Shown piece by piece: positions 43,744 to 51,979 of a stretch of DNA of 64,000 nucleotides. The stretch is from assembly GCA_934643865.1 (NCBI GenBank), contig CAKUCX010000012.1:1-64000 (forward strand). Direction: 5' to 3'. A program made the position numbers and the translations under genes. The notes under the pieces are model-generated. The model worked only from the letters and a program-made list of their open reading frames with translations, ran no database searches and was not told the origin of the DNA. The stretch comes from an uncultured Kiritimatiellota bacterium. Its GTDB lineage: Bacteria; Verrucomicrobiota; Kiritimatiellia; RFP12; UBA1067. The first letter of the stretch is position 1, and each line of letters starts with the position of its first letter.

Positions 43744-46116
43744 ATGAGAGCCCCATCGATTCGTTTTTTTGCCCTGCTGGCCCTGGCGGGCGTGTCCGCC
43801 GGGCACGCGGCCAGCGTATCCCTCGACGGCGCGTGGACGCTCGGCTACCGCCGCCAGCAGGAAGGGGGCGCGTGGACGTCAATCCCGGCGACGGTGCCGG
43901 GCGACACCTACGCCGCCCTGCACGCGGCGGGCGTCATCCCCGACCCGACGGTCGGCACGAACGCCTGGGCGCTCCTCGGCTGGGAACAGTATGAGTGGCG
44001 GTATGTGCGGACGTTCCGGGGCGTGCCCGCGCGGCCGGGGGAGCGCGTCGAACTGCGCTTCGACGGCGTGGATACGCGGGCGGACTACTTCCTGAACGAC
44101 GAACGGCTCGGGCACAGCGAGAACATGTTCACGCCCGTCCGCTTCGACGTGACGGACCGGCTGAAGGCCGACAACACGCTCGCTGTGTACATCAAGAGCC
44201 CGCTGGGGCGTCCGCTCCTCGGCGTCCTCGGCCGCAGCCGCATCGGCGGCACCGACGTGGAGGGCATCCGCAAGGCGCAGCACATGTTCGGCTGGGACAT
44301 CATGCCGCGCCTCGTGACGAGCGGCATCTGGCGGAGCGTCGCGCTCGACGTTCTGCCCGCCTGCCGCTTCGGCGACGTCCACTGGATGTGCCTGAAGGCG
44401 GACCCGAAGACCCGTACGGCGGAACTGAAGGTGGACGGCCAGATCCTCGCACCCTGGAAGCACCTGCACGCCTCGACCCTGCGCCTCACGCTCGCCCGCA
44501 ACGGGAAGGTCGCCGTCCGGCGCGAGGAGCCCGTCCACTTCTACCAGACGCGGACCGCGCTCACGGTGCGCAACGCCGACCTCTGGTGGCCGCGCGACGC
44601 GGGCGCGCCCGCGCTCTACGACGGCGTGGTGGAGTTCGTGGCGGCGGACGGCACGGTGCTGGCCCGCGACGCCCGGAAGGTCGGCCTGCGCACGGTGCGC
44701 CTCGAACGGGCGGACTGGAAGAGCGAGGCGGAGCCGGGGACTTTCCGCTTCGTCGTCAACGGCACGCCCCTCTACCTGCACGGTACGGACTGGACGCCGC
44801 TCGACGCCTGCCATTCCCGCGACGGGCAACACCTGCGCCGTGCCCTCGATATGCTCGTCGACCTCAACTGTAACATGATCCGCGTCTGGGGCGGCGGCGT
44901 CTACGAGCCGGATGCGTTCTACGACTTCTGCGACGCGAACGGCATCCTCGTGTGGCAGGACTTCATGATGGGCAACGTGCAGCCCGAGCAGAACGACGCC
45001 TTCGCGCGCACGATCGCCGACGAGGCCCGCGCGCAGGTCGTGCGCCTCCGCAGCCACCCCTGCCTCGCGCTCTGGTGCGCGAACAACGAGATCGACCGCG
45101 CGATGGCGGGCTACTGGGGCGCCTGGGCCCCCGACCCGGCCGGCGAGCGCATCAGCCGCGAGGTGCTGCCGCGCGTCCTCCGCGACTTCGATCCCTTCAC
45201 TCCCTACATTCCCTCCTCGCCCTGGTGGACGCCCGCCGTCGTGCGCGGCGCGGCGAAGCTCTCGCAGGACCACCTCTGGGGGCCGCGCCACACCTACTTC
45301 AAGAACGCCTTCTGGACGCGCGCGACGCCGACCTTCGTGAGCGAGACGGGCTACCACGGCTGCCCGAACGTCAATGCGCTCCGGCGCATGATGACGCCCG
45401 CCGGCCTCTACCCGTGGCCGAACCCCGACGACCCGTTCACGTTCAACGACGAATGGGCCTGCAAGGCGACGATGGCCTACCCCTCCCAGCGCCGCGCGGG
45501 GTCCGGGCGGAACGCGCTCATGCCGCGCCAGGTGAAGGCGATGTTCGGGCACGTGCCGAAGGATCTCGCGACGTTCGCGGACCTCTCCCAGAGCGTCCAG
45601 GCCGAGGCGCTCAAGTACTGGATCGAGCTGTCGCGCTCCCGCAAGGGACGCACGTGGGGCCTCCTCTGGTGGAACCTCCGCGACGGCTGGCCGATCATTT
45701 CGGACGGCGTCGTCGACTACTACTTCGGCAAGAAGAAGGCCTACGACGCCATCAAGGGCGTGCAGCAGCCCCAGCTCGTCGCCTACGTCGACACGCCGTT
45801 CGACGGTGAGGCCGCGCGCGGCGTCACGAACCGCCTCGTCGCGGTGAACGACCGCCTGTACGCCGTCGCGGGGACGGTGCGGGCCGTGGATGCGGCGACG
45901 GGGCGGGCCGTGTGGGAGGGGGCGGCCGAGATTCCCGCGAACGGCACGAAGACCCTCGCGGAGAACCTGCCCCTCGCGGGGCAGGGCCTCTTGCGCATCG
46001 ACTACGCCTTTGAAGGCGTCGCGCGCGTGAACGGCTGCCTCTACGGGCCACCGCCCTACGACGCGGCGGCCTACCGCGCCTGGCGCGTGAAGGCGCGTCC
46101 GCCCGCCAACCCTTAA
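43744..46116 (+). CDS. Secreted beta-mannosidase-type glycoside hydrolase, family 2
   Basis: This 790-residue exo-glycosidase has a signal peptide (IRFFALLALAGVSAGHAA). An N-terminal sugar-binding jelly roll (VSLDGAWTLGYRR, RVELRFDGVDTRADYFLND) is followed by an Ig-like domain and a TIM barrel (YLHGTDWTPLDAC, IRVWGGGVYEPDAFYDFCD). The likely acid/base is Glu449 (WCANNEID) and the nucleophile Glu534 (FVSETGYHG). These features match beta-mannosidases more than beta-galactosidases, but specificity is inferred. It probably trims mannosides released in the periplasm or at the surface, and is followed by a GH31 gene. Confidence 0.87.
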   Translation: MRAPSIRFFALLALAGVSAGHAASVSLDGAWTLGYRRQQEGGAWTSIPATVPGDTYAALHAAGVIPDPTVGTNAWALLGWEQYEWRYVRTFRGVPARPGERVELRFDGVDTRADYFLNDERLGHSENMFTPVRFDVTDRLKADNTLAVYIKSPLGRPLLGVLGRSRIGGTDVEGIRKAQHMFGWDIMPRLVTSGIWRSVALDVLPACRFGDVHWMCLKADPKTRTAELKVDGQILAPWKHLHASTLRLTLARNGKVAVRREEPVHFYQTRTALTVRNADLWWPRDAGAPALYDGVVEFVAADGTVLARDARKVGLRTVRLERADWKSEAEPGTFRFVVNGTPLYLHGTDWTPLDACHSRDGQHLRRALDMLVDLNCNMIRVWGGGVYEPDAFYDFCDANGILVWQDFMMGNVQPEQNDAFARTIADEARAQVVRLRSHPCLALWCANNEIDRAMAGYWGAWAPDPAGERISREVLPRVLRDFDPFTPYIPSSPWWTPAVVRGAAKLSQDHLWGPRHTYFKNAFWTRATPTFVSETGYHGCPNVNALRRMMTPAGLYPWPNPDDPFTFNDEWACKATMAYPSQRRAGSGRNALMPRQVKAMFGHVPKDLATFADLSQSVQAEALKYWIELSRSRKGRTWGLLWWNLRDGWPIISDGVVDYYFGKKKAYDAIKGVQQPQLVAYVDTPFDGEAARGVTNRLVAVNDRLYAVAGTVRAVDAATGRAVWEGAAEIPANGTKTLAENLPLAGQGLLRIDYAFEGVARVNGCLYGPPPYDAAAYRAWRVKARPPANP

Positions 46117-46120
46117 ATTG

Positions 46121-46129
46121 TGCTATACT
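46121..46129 (+). promoter_or_regulatory. Extended -10 of the GH31 gene
   Basis: TGCTATACT ends 7 nt before the ATG at 46137. It starts 5 nt after the GH2 stop. A leaderless mRNA is likely. Confidence 0.65.
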
Positions 46130-46136
46130 GATGACC

Positions 46137-47816
46137 ATGAAGCACAACATCCTGCCATGCGTCCGTCCGGCGGCCTTGTTCGCGGCGGCCTTCTCGTTCT
46201 CGCTCCTCGCAGCGGATTCTGCCGCGAAGAAGACGCTTGCGCTTCTCCCGGACGAACACTGGTACGGCGCGGAAACGATTCTTGGCGACTTCGAGCCGTT
46301 CTCGGCCACGAACACCTACAAGAAGGTCGACATGCGCATCGACCACGGTTCGGGGATTGGCGGCAACCAGGCGGCGCCGCTCCTCCTCTCGAACAAGGGG
46401 CGCTGGGTGTGGTGCGAGCGCCCGTTCGCCTTCCAGTTCTCGCCGACGAGCCTGTCCGTCGAGGCCGACCGCGCCGATGCCGTGTTCGAGACCGGGAAGG
46501 CCGGCGACACGCTCCGCTCGGCCTACCTCCACTGCTCGAAGACGTACTTCCCGCCGCAGGGCACGCCGCGCCTTGAGTGGTTCGAGAACCCGATCGTCAA
46601 CACGTGGGCCTCGCTCGGCTACATGCAGAAGCAGGAGGACATCCTCGCGCTCGCGCGCGGCTTCAAGGAGATGGGCATGTCGCCGGGCGTCTTCATGATC
46701 GACCATGGCTGGCACGAGCTGCCGATGGGCACGTGGGACTTCAACCTCCGCTTCATCCCCGACCCGAAGGGCATGGTGAAGGAGCTGAAGGAGACGCTCG
46801 GCTACTCCGCAGTCATCCTCTGGTTCGACAACCACGTCGCGATGGAGTCGCTCCGCTACCGCGAGATCTTCCGCAAGGGCCATACGCTCAAGTCCGACGC
46901 GCGCGGCTATCAGCTCTCGTTCATCAGCCAGTGGTGGGCGGGCTGGGGCGCCGTCCTCGACTGCACGAACCCCGCCTGCTTCGAGGAGACGAAGAACTGC
47001 CTGCACGGGCTCATGGACACGTACGGGGTCGACGGCTTCTTCTTCGACGCGGGCGACCCGAGCAACTTCATCGACAAACTGGGCTTCGCCCGCAACGTGG
47101 CGCGCCCGCACGACCCGAAGGCGGGGCCGAGCGACATGACGCGCGCGTACCACATGCTCGGCACGACCGTCCCCTTCCAGCAGCACCGCGCGAGCTGGAA
47201 GATGGGCGGCCTCGCCCTGAAGCAGACCGAGCGCGACAAGGCGCCGACGTTCGCGGCCTTGCGCACGTGCCTCTCGAACGGCATCGCGGCCGGCCTCATC
47301 GGCTATCCCTTCATCGACTTCGACATGGTCGGCGGCGGCCTCTTCGGCCCGACGCAGAAGGATCGCAGGCCCGTCTTCCAGCAGCAGTTCGTGCGCTCCA
47401 TGCAGGTGCAGTGCCTCTCGCCGATGGTGCAGCTCTCGATCCCGCCGTGGAAGGCGCTCGACGCCGAACATCTTGCGGCCTTCAAGAAGGCGCTCCGCAC
47501 GCGCAAGGCCTGGACGCCCTACATCGTGAAGACGGCGATCGACGCGGGCCGGACGGGCGAGCCGATGATGCGCGCGCTTGAGTACATGTACCCCGGGCGG
47601 GGCTACGAGACGGTGATGGACGAGTTCCTCATGGGCGAAGACCTCCTCGTCGCGCCGCAGATCGTGGAGAACGCGGCGACCCGCCGGGTCCTCATTCCGC
47701 CGGGCACGTGGGAAGGCGACGACGGGAAGGTCGTCACGGGACCGTGCGCGCTTGACGTTGCGACGCCGCTCGACCGCCTGCCCTGGTGGAAGCGCGTCTC
47801 CGCCGCCGGGAAGTAG
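46137..47816 (+). CDS. Secreted glycoside hydrolase family 31 (alpha-glucosidase/xylosidase-like)
   Basis: This 559-residue protein has a signal peptide (AALFAAAFSFSLLAADSA) and a TIM barrel with the GH31 layout: GVFMIDHGWHE early, and YGVDGFFFDAGD with the probable nucleophile Asp304. A C-terminal beta-sandwich contains EFLMGEDLLVAPQIVENA and the family's IPPGTWEGDDG strand. GH31 enzymes release alpha-linked sugars; the sugar here is not predictable by eye. The ATG at 46137 is preferred over 46131 because only 7 nt separate it from the -10 box. It is the middle gene of the GH2-GH31-oxidoreductase group. Confidence 0.87.
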   Translation: MKHNILPCVRPAALFAAAFSFSLLAADSAAKKTLALLPDEHWYGAETILGDFEPFSATNTYKKVDMRIDHGSGIGGNQAAPLLLSNKGRWVWCERPFAFQFSPTSLSVEADRADAVFETGKAGDTLRSAYLHCSKTYFPPQGTPRLEWFENPIVNTWASLGYMQKQEDILALARGFKEMGMSPGVFMIDHGWHELPMGTWDFNLRFIPDPKGMVKELKETLGYSAVILWFDNHVAMESLRYREIFRKGHTLKSDARGYQLSFISQWWAGWGAVLDCTNPACFEETKNCLHGLMDTYGVDGFFFDAGDPSNFIDKLGFARNVARPHDPKAGPSDMTRAYHMLGTTVPFQQHRASWKMGGLALKQTERDKAPTFAALRTCLSNGIAAGLIGYPFIDFDMVGGGLFGPTQKDRRPVFQQQFVRSMQVQCLSPMVQLSIPPWKALDAEHLAAFKKALRTRKAWTPYIVKTAIDAGRTGEPMMRALEYMYPGRGYETVMDEFLMGEDLLVAPQIVENAATRRVLIPPGTWEGDDGKVVTGPCALDVATPLDRLPWWKRVSAAGK

Positions 47817-47872
47817 TCGGGCGGGGCCGCCGCCCGCTGGACGGGCAGCCGTTTCGCACCCGCGCCCCGTTA

Positions 47873-47881
47873 TGGTATAAT
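47873..47881 (+). promoter_or_regulatory. Extended -10 of the Gfo/Idh/MocA gene
   Basis: TGGTATAAT contains the full consensus TATAAT (47876-47881) and ends 8 nt before the ATG. TTTCGC lies 18 bp upstream as a poor -35. No ribosome-binding site fits. Confidence 0.7.
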
Positions 47882-47889
47882 GCGGACGT

Positions 47890-49266
47890 ATGAAACTCTC
47901 GCGGCGTGATTTTATGGGGACGGCGGCCGCTTCGGCCGCCGCGTTCTCGTTCCCGAACCTGCGCGCGTCGGCGGCTTCGCCGAACGCCAAGGTCAACATG
48001 GCCTTCGTCGGCATCGGCCACCAGGCGAAGCATGACTTCAACATGTTCGCCTACTACAAGGACATGGTGAACGTCGTCGCGTTTTGCGACACGCAGATGG
48101 GCGCGGAGCATACGCTCAACGTCCTGAAGGCGCGCCCCGACGTGCCGCGCTACCAGGACTTCCGCAAGATGTTCGACGAACACGGCCGCGAGATCGACGC
48201 TGTGTGCATCGCGATCCCCGACTTCGCGCACTTCCCGGCCGCGATGCTCGCGATGGCGATGGGCAAGGCCGTCTACTGCGAGAAGCCGATGGGCAACTGC
48301 TTCCGCGAGATCGGCCTCATGACGGCGGCGGCGAAGCGGCACAAGGTCGTCACGCAGATGGGCAACCAGGGTCATTCGGACGCCAACTACTGGCAGATGA
48401 AGGCGCTCGTCGCGAGCGGCTTCGTGAAGGACGTCGCGCACATCGACGCCTACATGTGCGCGAACAACCGCCGCTGGTTCAAGTGGAAGGGGACGATGGC
48501 GGAGATGCCGGGCGAGGAGGCGGAGCCGGCGGAGATGGACTGGGACGTCTGGCTCGCGCAGCGTCCGTTCCGCCCCTTCAACCACAACTTCATCAACGGC
48601 GACTGGCGCTGCTTCTACGAATACGGCACGGGCGCGCTGGGCGACTGGGGCGCGCACCTCTTCGACGCGGCGCACGAGTTCCTGAAGCTGGGGCTCCCGA
48701 CGCGCATCGAGACGGTGAAGAACGACCGCCGCACGCCCGTCGTCTTCCCGATGGCCTCGACGATCCGCTACGTCTTCCCCGCGCGCGGCGAAGGGCTCCC
48801 CGCCTGCACGCTCACGTGGCATGACGGGGCGGGCAACTTCCCGGCCCCCGTCGCGGGCGTGACCGACCGCACGTGGCGGCGGCGGGACTGCGGCGCGGAG
48901 CTGCACCTGAAGGACGGGCGCGTCTTCGCGCGCGCGAGCCACGGCAGCGCGCTCCAGCTCATCGCGGGGGGCGACGGGCGCGCCCCCGCCGTCAAGGCGG
49001 CGCTGCGGGACTTCCCGAAGGGGACGAGCGGGCACTACCTCAACTTCCTCAAGGCGGTGAGGGGCGAGGAGAAGGCGAACAGCGATTTCGCCGTCGCCGG
49101 CCCGCTCTCGCAGGTGCTGGCGCTCGGCGCGGTCGCGCAGCGCCTTGCCGAGCCGAAGCTCGAATTCGATCCGGCCAAGGGGCGCTTCGTCGGAAACGAC
49201 GCGGCGAACGCGCTCCTCGACGGCCCGCCCGTGCGGCGCGGTTGGGAGGAGTTCGAGAGGCTTTAA
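47890..49266 (+). CDS. Tat-exported Gfo/Idh/MocA-family oxidoreductase
   Basis: This 458-residue NAD(P)-dependent oxidoreductase has a twin-arginine signal (KLSRRDFMGTAAASAAA), so it is folded with cofactor before export. The Rossmann part reads VNMAFVGIGHQAKHDF and contains the family signature YCEKPMGNCFREIGLM near residue 135. The C-terminal alpha/beta domain has GALGDWGAHLFDAAHEFL. Relatives act on sugars, inositols or glycosides by transient oxidation of a hydroxyl. Downstream of the GH2 and GH31 genes, a role in glycoside cleavage or sugar oxidation is plausible. It ends in a TTAAG-rich repeat patch. Confidence 0.85.
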   Translation: MKLSRRDFMGTAAASAAAFSFPNLRASAASPNAKVNMAFVGIGHQAKHDFNMFAYYKDMVNVVAFCDTQMGAEHTLNVLKARPDVPRYQDFRKMFDEHGREIDAVCIAIPDFAHFPAAMLAMAMGKAVYCEKPMGNCFREIGLMTAAAKRHKVVTQMGNQGHSDANYWQMKALVASGFVKDVAHIDAYMCANNRRWFKWKGTMAEMPGEEAEPAEMDWDVWLAQRPFRPFNHNFINGDWRCFYEYGTGALGDWGAHLFDAAHEFLKLGLPTRIETVKNDRRTPVVFPMASTIRYVFPARGEGLPACTLTWHDGAGNFPAPVAGVTDRTWRRRDCGAELHLKDGRVFARASHGSALQLIAGGDGRAPAVKAALRDFPKGTSGHYLNFLKAVRGEEKANSDFAVAGPLSQVLALGAVAQRLAEPKLEFDPAKGRFVGNDAANALLDGPPVRRGWEEFERL

Positions 49267-49322
49267 GTAGTTAAGTGGTTAAGTGGTTAAGTCGCTTCGC
49301 TTTAAATGGTTAAAGGTTAAGA
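49264..49322. repeat. TTAAGTGGTTAAGT-type repeat patch
   Basis: Short tandem TTAAGTGG units run from the oxidoreductase stop to the next ribosome-binding site. Read in reverse they give the same CTTAACCACTTAA core as the array at 50593-50739, so the two patches are inverted copies on either side of two genes. Confidence 0.65.
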
Positions 49323-49326
49323 CGAT

Positions 49327-49887
49327 ATGGCGATGTGGTTCTTTGTTCTCGGGCTTCCGCTGGCGGCGTGGGGGCTTTTCTCGCTCGTGGCGGCGGATGG
49401 CGCGGCGCGCGCGCTCGTGGCGTTCCCGCGTTCCAAGGCGGCGGGGCGCGCCCTCTGCGCCGTGGGCTGGTTCTGGACGGCCCATGCGTGCGACGTGATC
49501 GGCATCGAGATCTTCGACCGGTTCCTGAAGGCCGTTCCGGGCGAACTGTGGATCCTCGCCGCCGTCCTGACCGTCCTGACGTGCCGGTGGATGGAGAACC
49601 TGCTGCCCATCCGTGGCGTCGCGGCGCTCTTGATGCTTTTCCCCGGCGAGCTCTTCCCTGCGATCCGCCTCTGCGACACGCCGTGGCGGCTGACGCTCGT
49701 CGTGTTCGCGTATCTCTGCGCGGCACTCGGCATGTTCGGCATGTTCTATCCCTGGCGGATACGCCAGGCGCTTGCGTGGCTTGCGGAGAAGCCTTCGCGC
49801 GTGCGCGCCGCCGGCGCGGCCTGCGCGGTCTGGGGCGCGCTCTTCGGCGTGCTGGGCGCCCTTGCGGCGGCGGGCGTGCTGACGTGA
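49327..49887 (+). CDS. Uncharacterised small inner-membrane protein
   Basis: I do not recognise this 186-residue protein. It has about five hydrophobic helices (WFFVLGLPLAAWGLFSLV, ELWILAAVLTVLT, GVAALLMLFPGELFPAI, TLVVFAYLCAALGMFGMF, a C-terminal Ala/Gly/Leu-rich helix) with short basic loops. The start ATG at 49327 follows AAAGGTTAAG from the repeat patch. It faces the pseudouridine synthase gene convergently, and both lie between the two inverted repeat patches. No function can be proposed. Confidence 0.6.
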   Translation: MAMWFFVLGLPLAAWGLFSLVAADGAARALVAFPRSKAAGRALCAVGWFWTAHACDVIGIEIFDRFLKAVPGELWILAAVLTVLTCRWMENLLPIRGVAALLMLFPGELFPAIRLCDTPWRLTLVVFAYLCAALGMFGMFYPWRIRQALAWLAEKPSRVRAAGAACAVWGALFGVLGALAAAGVLT

Positions 49888-49908
49888 CGCGGCGTCGCGG
49901 GCCGCCCC

Positions 49909-50580
49909 TCACCATGCGGGCGGGGCGGACGTGAACGACAGACATTCCCCTGTGCGCGGATGCTGGAAGGCGAGCTTCCAGGCGTGGAGGCAAAGCACAT
50001 CCCCGCGCCGTCCGTGACCGTACTTCGCGTCCCCCACGACCGGATGCCCCGCCTCCGAGAAGTGGACGCGGATCTGGTTTTTGCGCCCGCTCTTGAGCGA
50101 CACCTCGACGAGCGTGGTGGGCGGACGCCGTCCACGGGGCTTCATCCCCGGCTCCGCGACGACCCGCCACTCCGTGCGGGCGAGCTTGCCGAACTTGGGG
50201 TTCTCCACGCTCCGCACGAAATGGTTCCCGTCTTCGCGCAGGTAACTCTCGAAGACGCCTTCCGGCGCGTCCAGCACGCCCTCAACCCGCGCGAGGTAGA
50301 TCTTCGTGGTCACCTCGTTCCAGTGGTCGCGCAACCACGTCTGGGCGCGTTCGTTCTTCGCGACCATCATGACGCCGCTCGTCCGGCCGTCAAGGCGGTG
50401 GACAAGGTAGACGCGCCGGGCGCTCTTCCGCTGGCCCTTGCGCACATAGTCCGTCAAGGCCCCCTCCACGCTGTACGCACCGTCCACCTCCTGCGCGAGG
50501 ATCCCCGCCGCCTTCTCGACGACGATGACGTCCTCGTCCTCGTGGAGAATCCGGATCCCCGGCATCCTGTTCTTCTTCAT
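49909..50580 (-). CDS. RluA-family pseudouridine synthase
   Basis: This 223-residue enzyme isomerises uridine in rRNA or tRNA to pseudouridine. The catalytic Asp64 lies in HRLDGRTSG, the RluA-family motif, and the C-terminal segment KSGRKNQIRVHFSEAGHPVVGD is the second conserved block. It lacks an N-terminal S4 domain, so it resembles the short RluA/RluC-like members. ATG 50580 is preferred; a longer frame would start inside the palindromic repeat array. The exact target base is unknown. Confidence 0.88.
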   Translation of the reverse strand: MKKNRMPGIRILHEDEDVIVVEKAAGILAQEVDGAYSVEGALTDYVRKGQRKSARRVYLVHRLDGRTSGVMMVAKNERAQTWLRDHWNEVTTKIYLARVEGVLDAPEGVFESYLREDGNHFVRSVENPKFGKLARTEWRVVAEPGMKPRGRRPPTTLVEVSLKSGRKNQIRVHFSEAGHPVVGDAKYGHGRRGDVLCLHAWKLAFQHPRTGECLSFTSAPPAW

Positions 50581-50592
50581 AACCCTCAACGA

Positions 50593-50739
50593 CTTAACCA
50601 CTTAAAGCCCCGCAGGGGCGGCTTAACCACTTAAAGCCCCGCAGGGGCGACTTAACCACTTTAAAACCCCGCAGGGGCGACTTAACCACTTTAAAACCCC
50701 GCAGGGGCGACTTAACCACTTAAAGCCCCGCAGGGGCGA
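50593..50739. repeat. Palindromic 29/30-bp tandem repeat array, five copies
   Basis: Units start at 50593, 50622, 50651, 50681 and 50711, with a sixth partial copy at 50740. Each holds CTTAACCACTT, an AAA-rich link and the GC palindrome CCCCGCAGGGG, followed by CGA. There are no unique spacers, so this is not a CRISPR array. The array fills the gap between the pseudouridine synthase and chromate transporter genes and supplies the TAA stop codon of the latter. Confidence 0.85.
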
Positions 50740-50740
50740 C

Positions 50741-51970
50741 TTAAACCTCCCCCACCATCCCGACGGCGTGCGCGGCGGCGCCGAGGGCCGCGCAGAGGAA
50801 GATGGCGGACATGATCGAGAGCCGCCCCTTTACGAGCGTCCAGCCCGCGAAGACGGCGAGCGCGAGGGCGAAGGGATGGACCGTGACGGCCGCCCCGCCC
50901 GAACGGCTCCAGACGCTCATGCCCGCGAACACGATCCCCGCCTTCAGCATGAGCGCGTTCGTCGCCGGCTTCACGCCCCAGAGGAGGCCCTGCACGAAGC
51001 GGCTGCGCTTCCACCGCTCCAGGCCCGTGAGCGCGAGCGTCAGGAGGAAGAGGGACGGCAGCAGGAGCGCGGCCGTCGCGACCGCCGCGCCCGGCACGCC
51101 CCCCAGGCGGTAGCCGAAGAACGTCGCCGCGTTTACGCTCACGGGCCCGGGCGTCACCTGCGTGAGCGCCATGAGGTTCGAGAATTCCTCGGCCGCGAGC
51201 TGCAGGAGCGGCGCGCTGGGCCCAACGAACTCCTGCAGGTAGACGGGCACGAGGACGAAGCCGCCGCCGAAGCCGAGGAGGCCGAACTTCACGAACGTCC
51301 AGAAGATGCGCCCGCACAGCAGCGTCACCGCCGCGAGCGCGGCAAGCCCCCCGGCGGCGAGGAGCGTCCGGCGCGCGGGCGCGAGAGGCGCGAGCGCGAG
51401 GCCGCCGGACGCCTCGTCGCGGGACGGCATCGCCCCTCCGCCAAACGCCCAGAGGACGCCCGCCGCCATCGCCGCCAGGAGGACGGCCACCACGTTCACG
51501 CCGCATCCGACCAGCAGGGCGGCGGCCACCGCCACCGTCGCGTAGCCATACGCCCCCACGACGCTCCGCCGCCAGCCCTTCACAAGCGTGCCGAAGACGA
51601 CGCCCGTCAGCGCGGCGCGCAGCCCGAGGAGCGCGCTCTCCACCCACGGATTCCCCACCGGCAGAAACGCATAGCCGCACGAGACGCCGAGGAAGATGAG
51701 AAACGACGGCAGCGCGACGGCGACGAGCGTGACGACCGCGCCAAGGCGCCCCGCGACCTTCAGCCCCGTGTAGATCGCCGTGTTGCCCGCGATGAGGCCG
51801 GGCACCATCTGGAAGACGGGCAGGTGGTCCAGGAGTTCACCCTCCTTCAGCCACTTCAACTTCCGGCCGAACACTTCGTCCGCGACGACGATGATCGCAT
51901 AGCCGCCCCCCACGACGAAGAGCGAGATCTTCAGGAACTCCCAGAAGAGGCTCAGGTACCTGCTGCGCAT
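50741..51970 (-). CDS. chrA: Chromate transporter family protein (ChrA-like, two-domain)
   Basis: This 409-residue inner-membrane protein has two homologous CHR domains. The first begins FWEFLKISLFVVGGGYAIIVV and has FQMVPGLIAGNTAIYTGL; the second has FWTFVKFGLLGFGGGFVLVPV and LTQVTPGPVSVNAATFFGYR. Both repeats show the GGG and PGP motifs typical of the family. ChrA exports chromate or related oxyanions in some bacteria, and many anaerobe members have unknown substrates. Its stop codon is made by the repeat array downstream. Nine base pairs separate its start from the uridine-kinase-like gene. Confidence 0.88.
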   Translation of the reverse strand: MRSRYLSLFWEFLKISLFVVGGGYAIIVVADEVFGRKLKWLKEGELLDHLPVFQMVPGLIAGNTAIYTGLKVAGRLGAVVTLVAVALPSFLIFLGVSCGYAFLPVGNPWVESALLGLRAALTGVVFGTLVKGWRRSVVGAYGYATVAVAAALLVGCGVNVVAVLLAAMAAGVLWAFGGGAMPSRDEASGGLALAPLAPARRTLLAAGGLAALAAVTLLCGRIFWTFVKFGLLGFGGGFVLVPVYLQEFVGPSAPLLQLAAEEFSNLMALTQVTPGPVSVNAATFFGYRLGGVPGAAVATAALLLPSLFLLTLALTGLERWKRSRFVQGLLWGVKPATNALMLKAGIVFAGMSVWSRSGGAAVTVHPFALALAVFAGWTLVKGRLSIMSAIFLCAALGAAAHAVGMVGEV

Positions 51971-51979
51971 GGCCCGGCC

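Noticed and set aside
50593..50739. CRISPR array
   Set aside because: The 29/30-bp units are directly adjacent with no unique spacers, and no cas genes are present.
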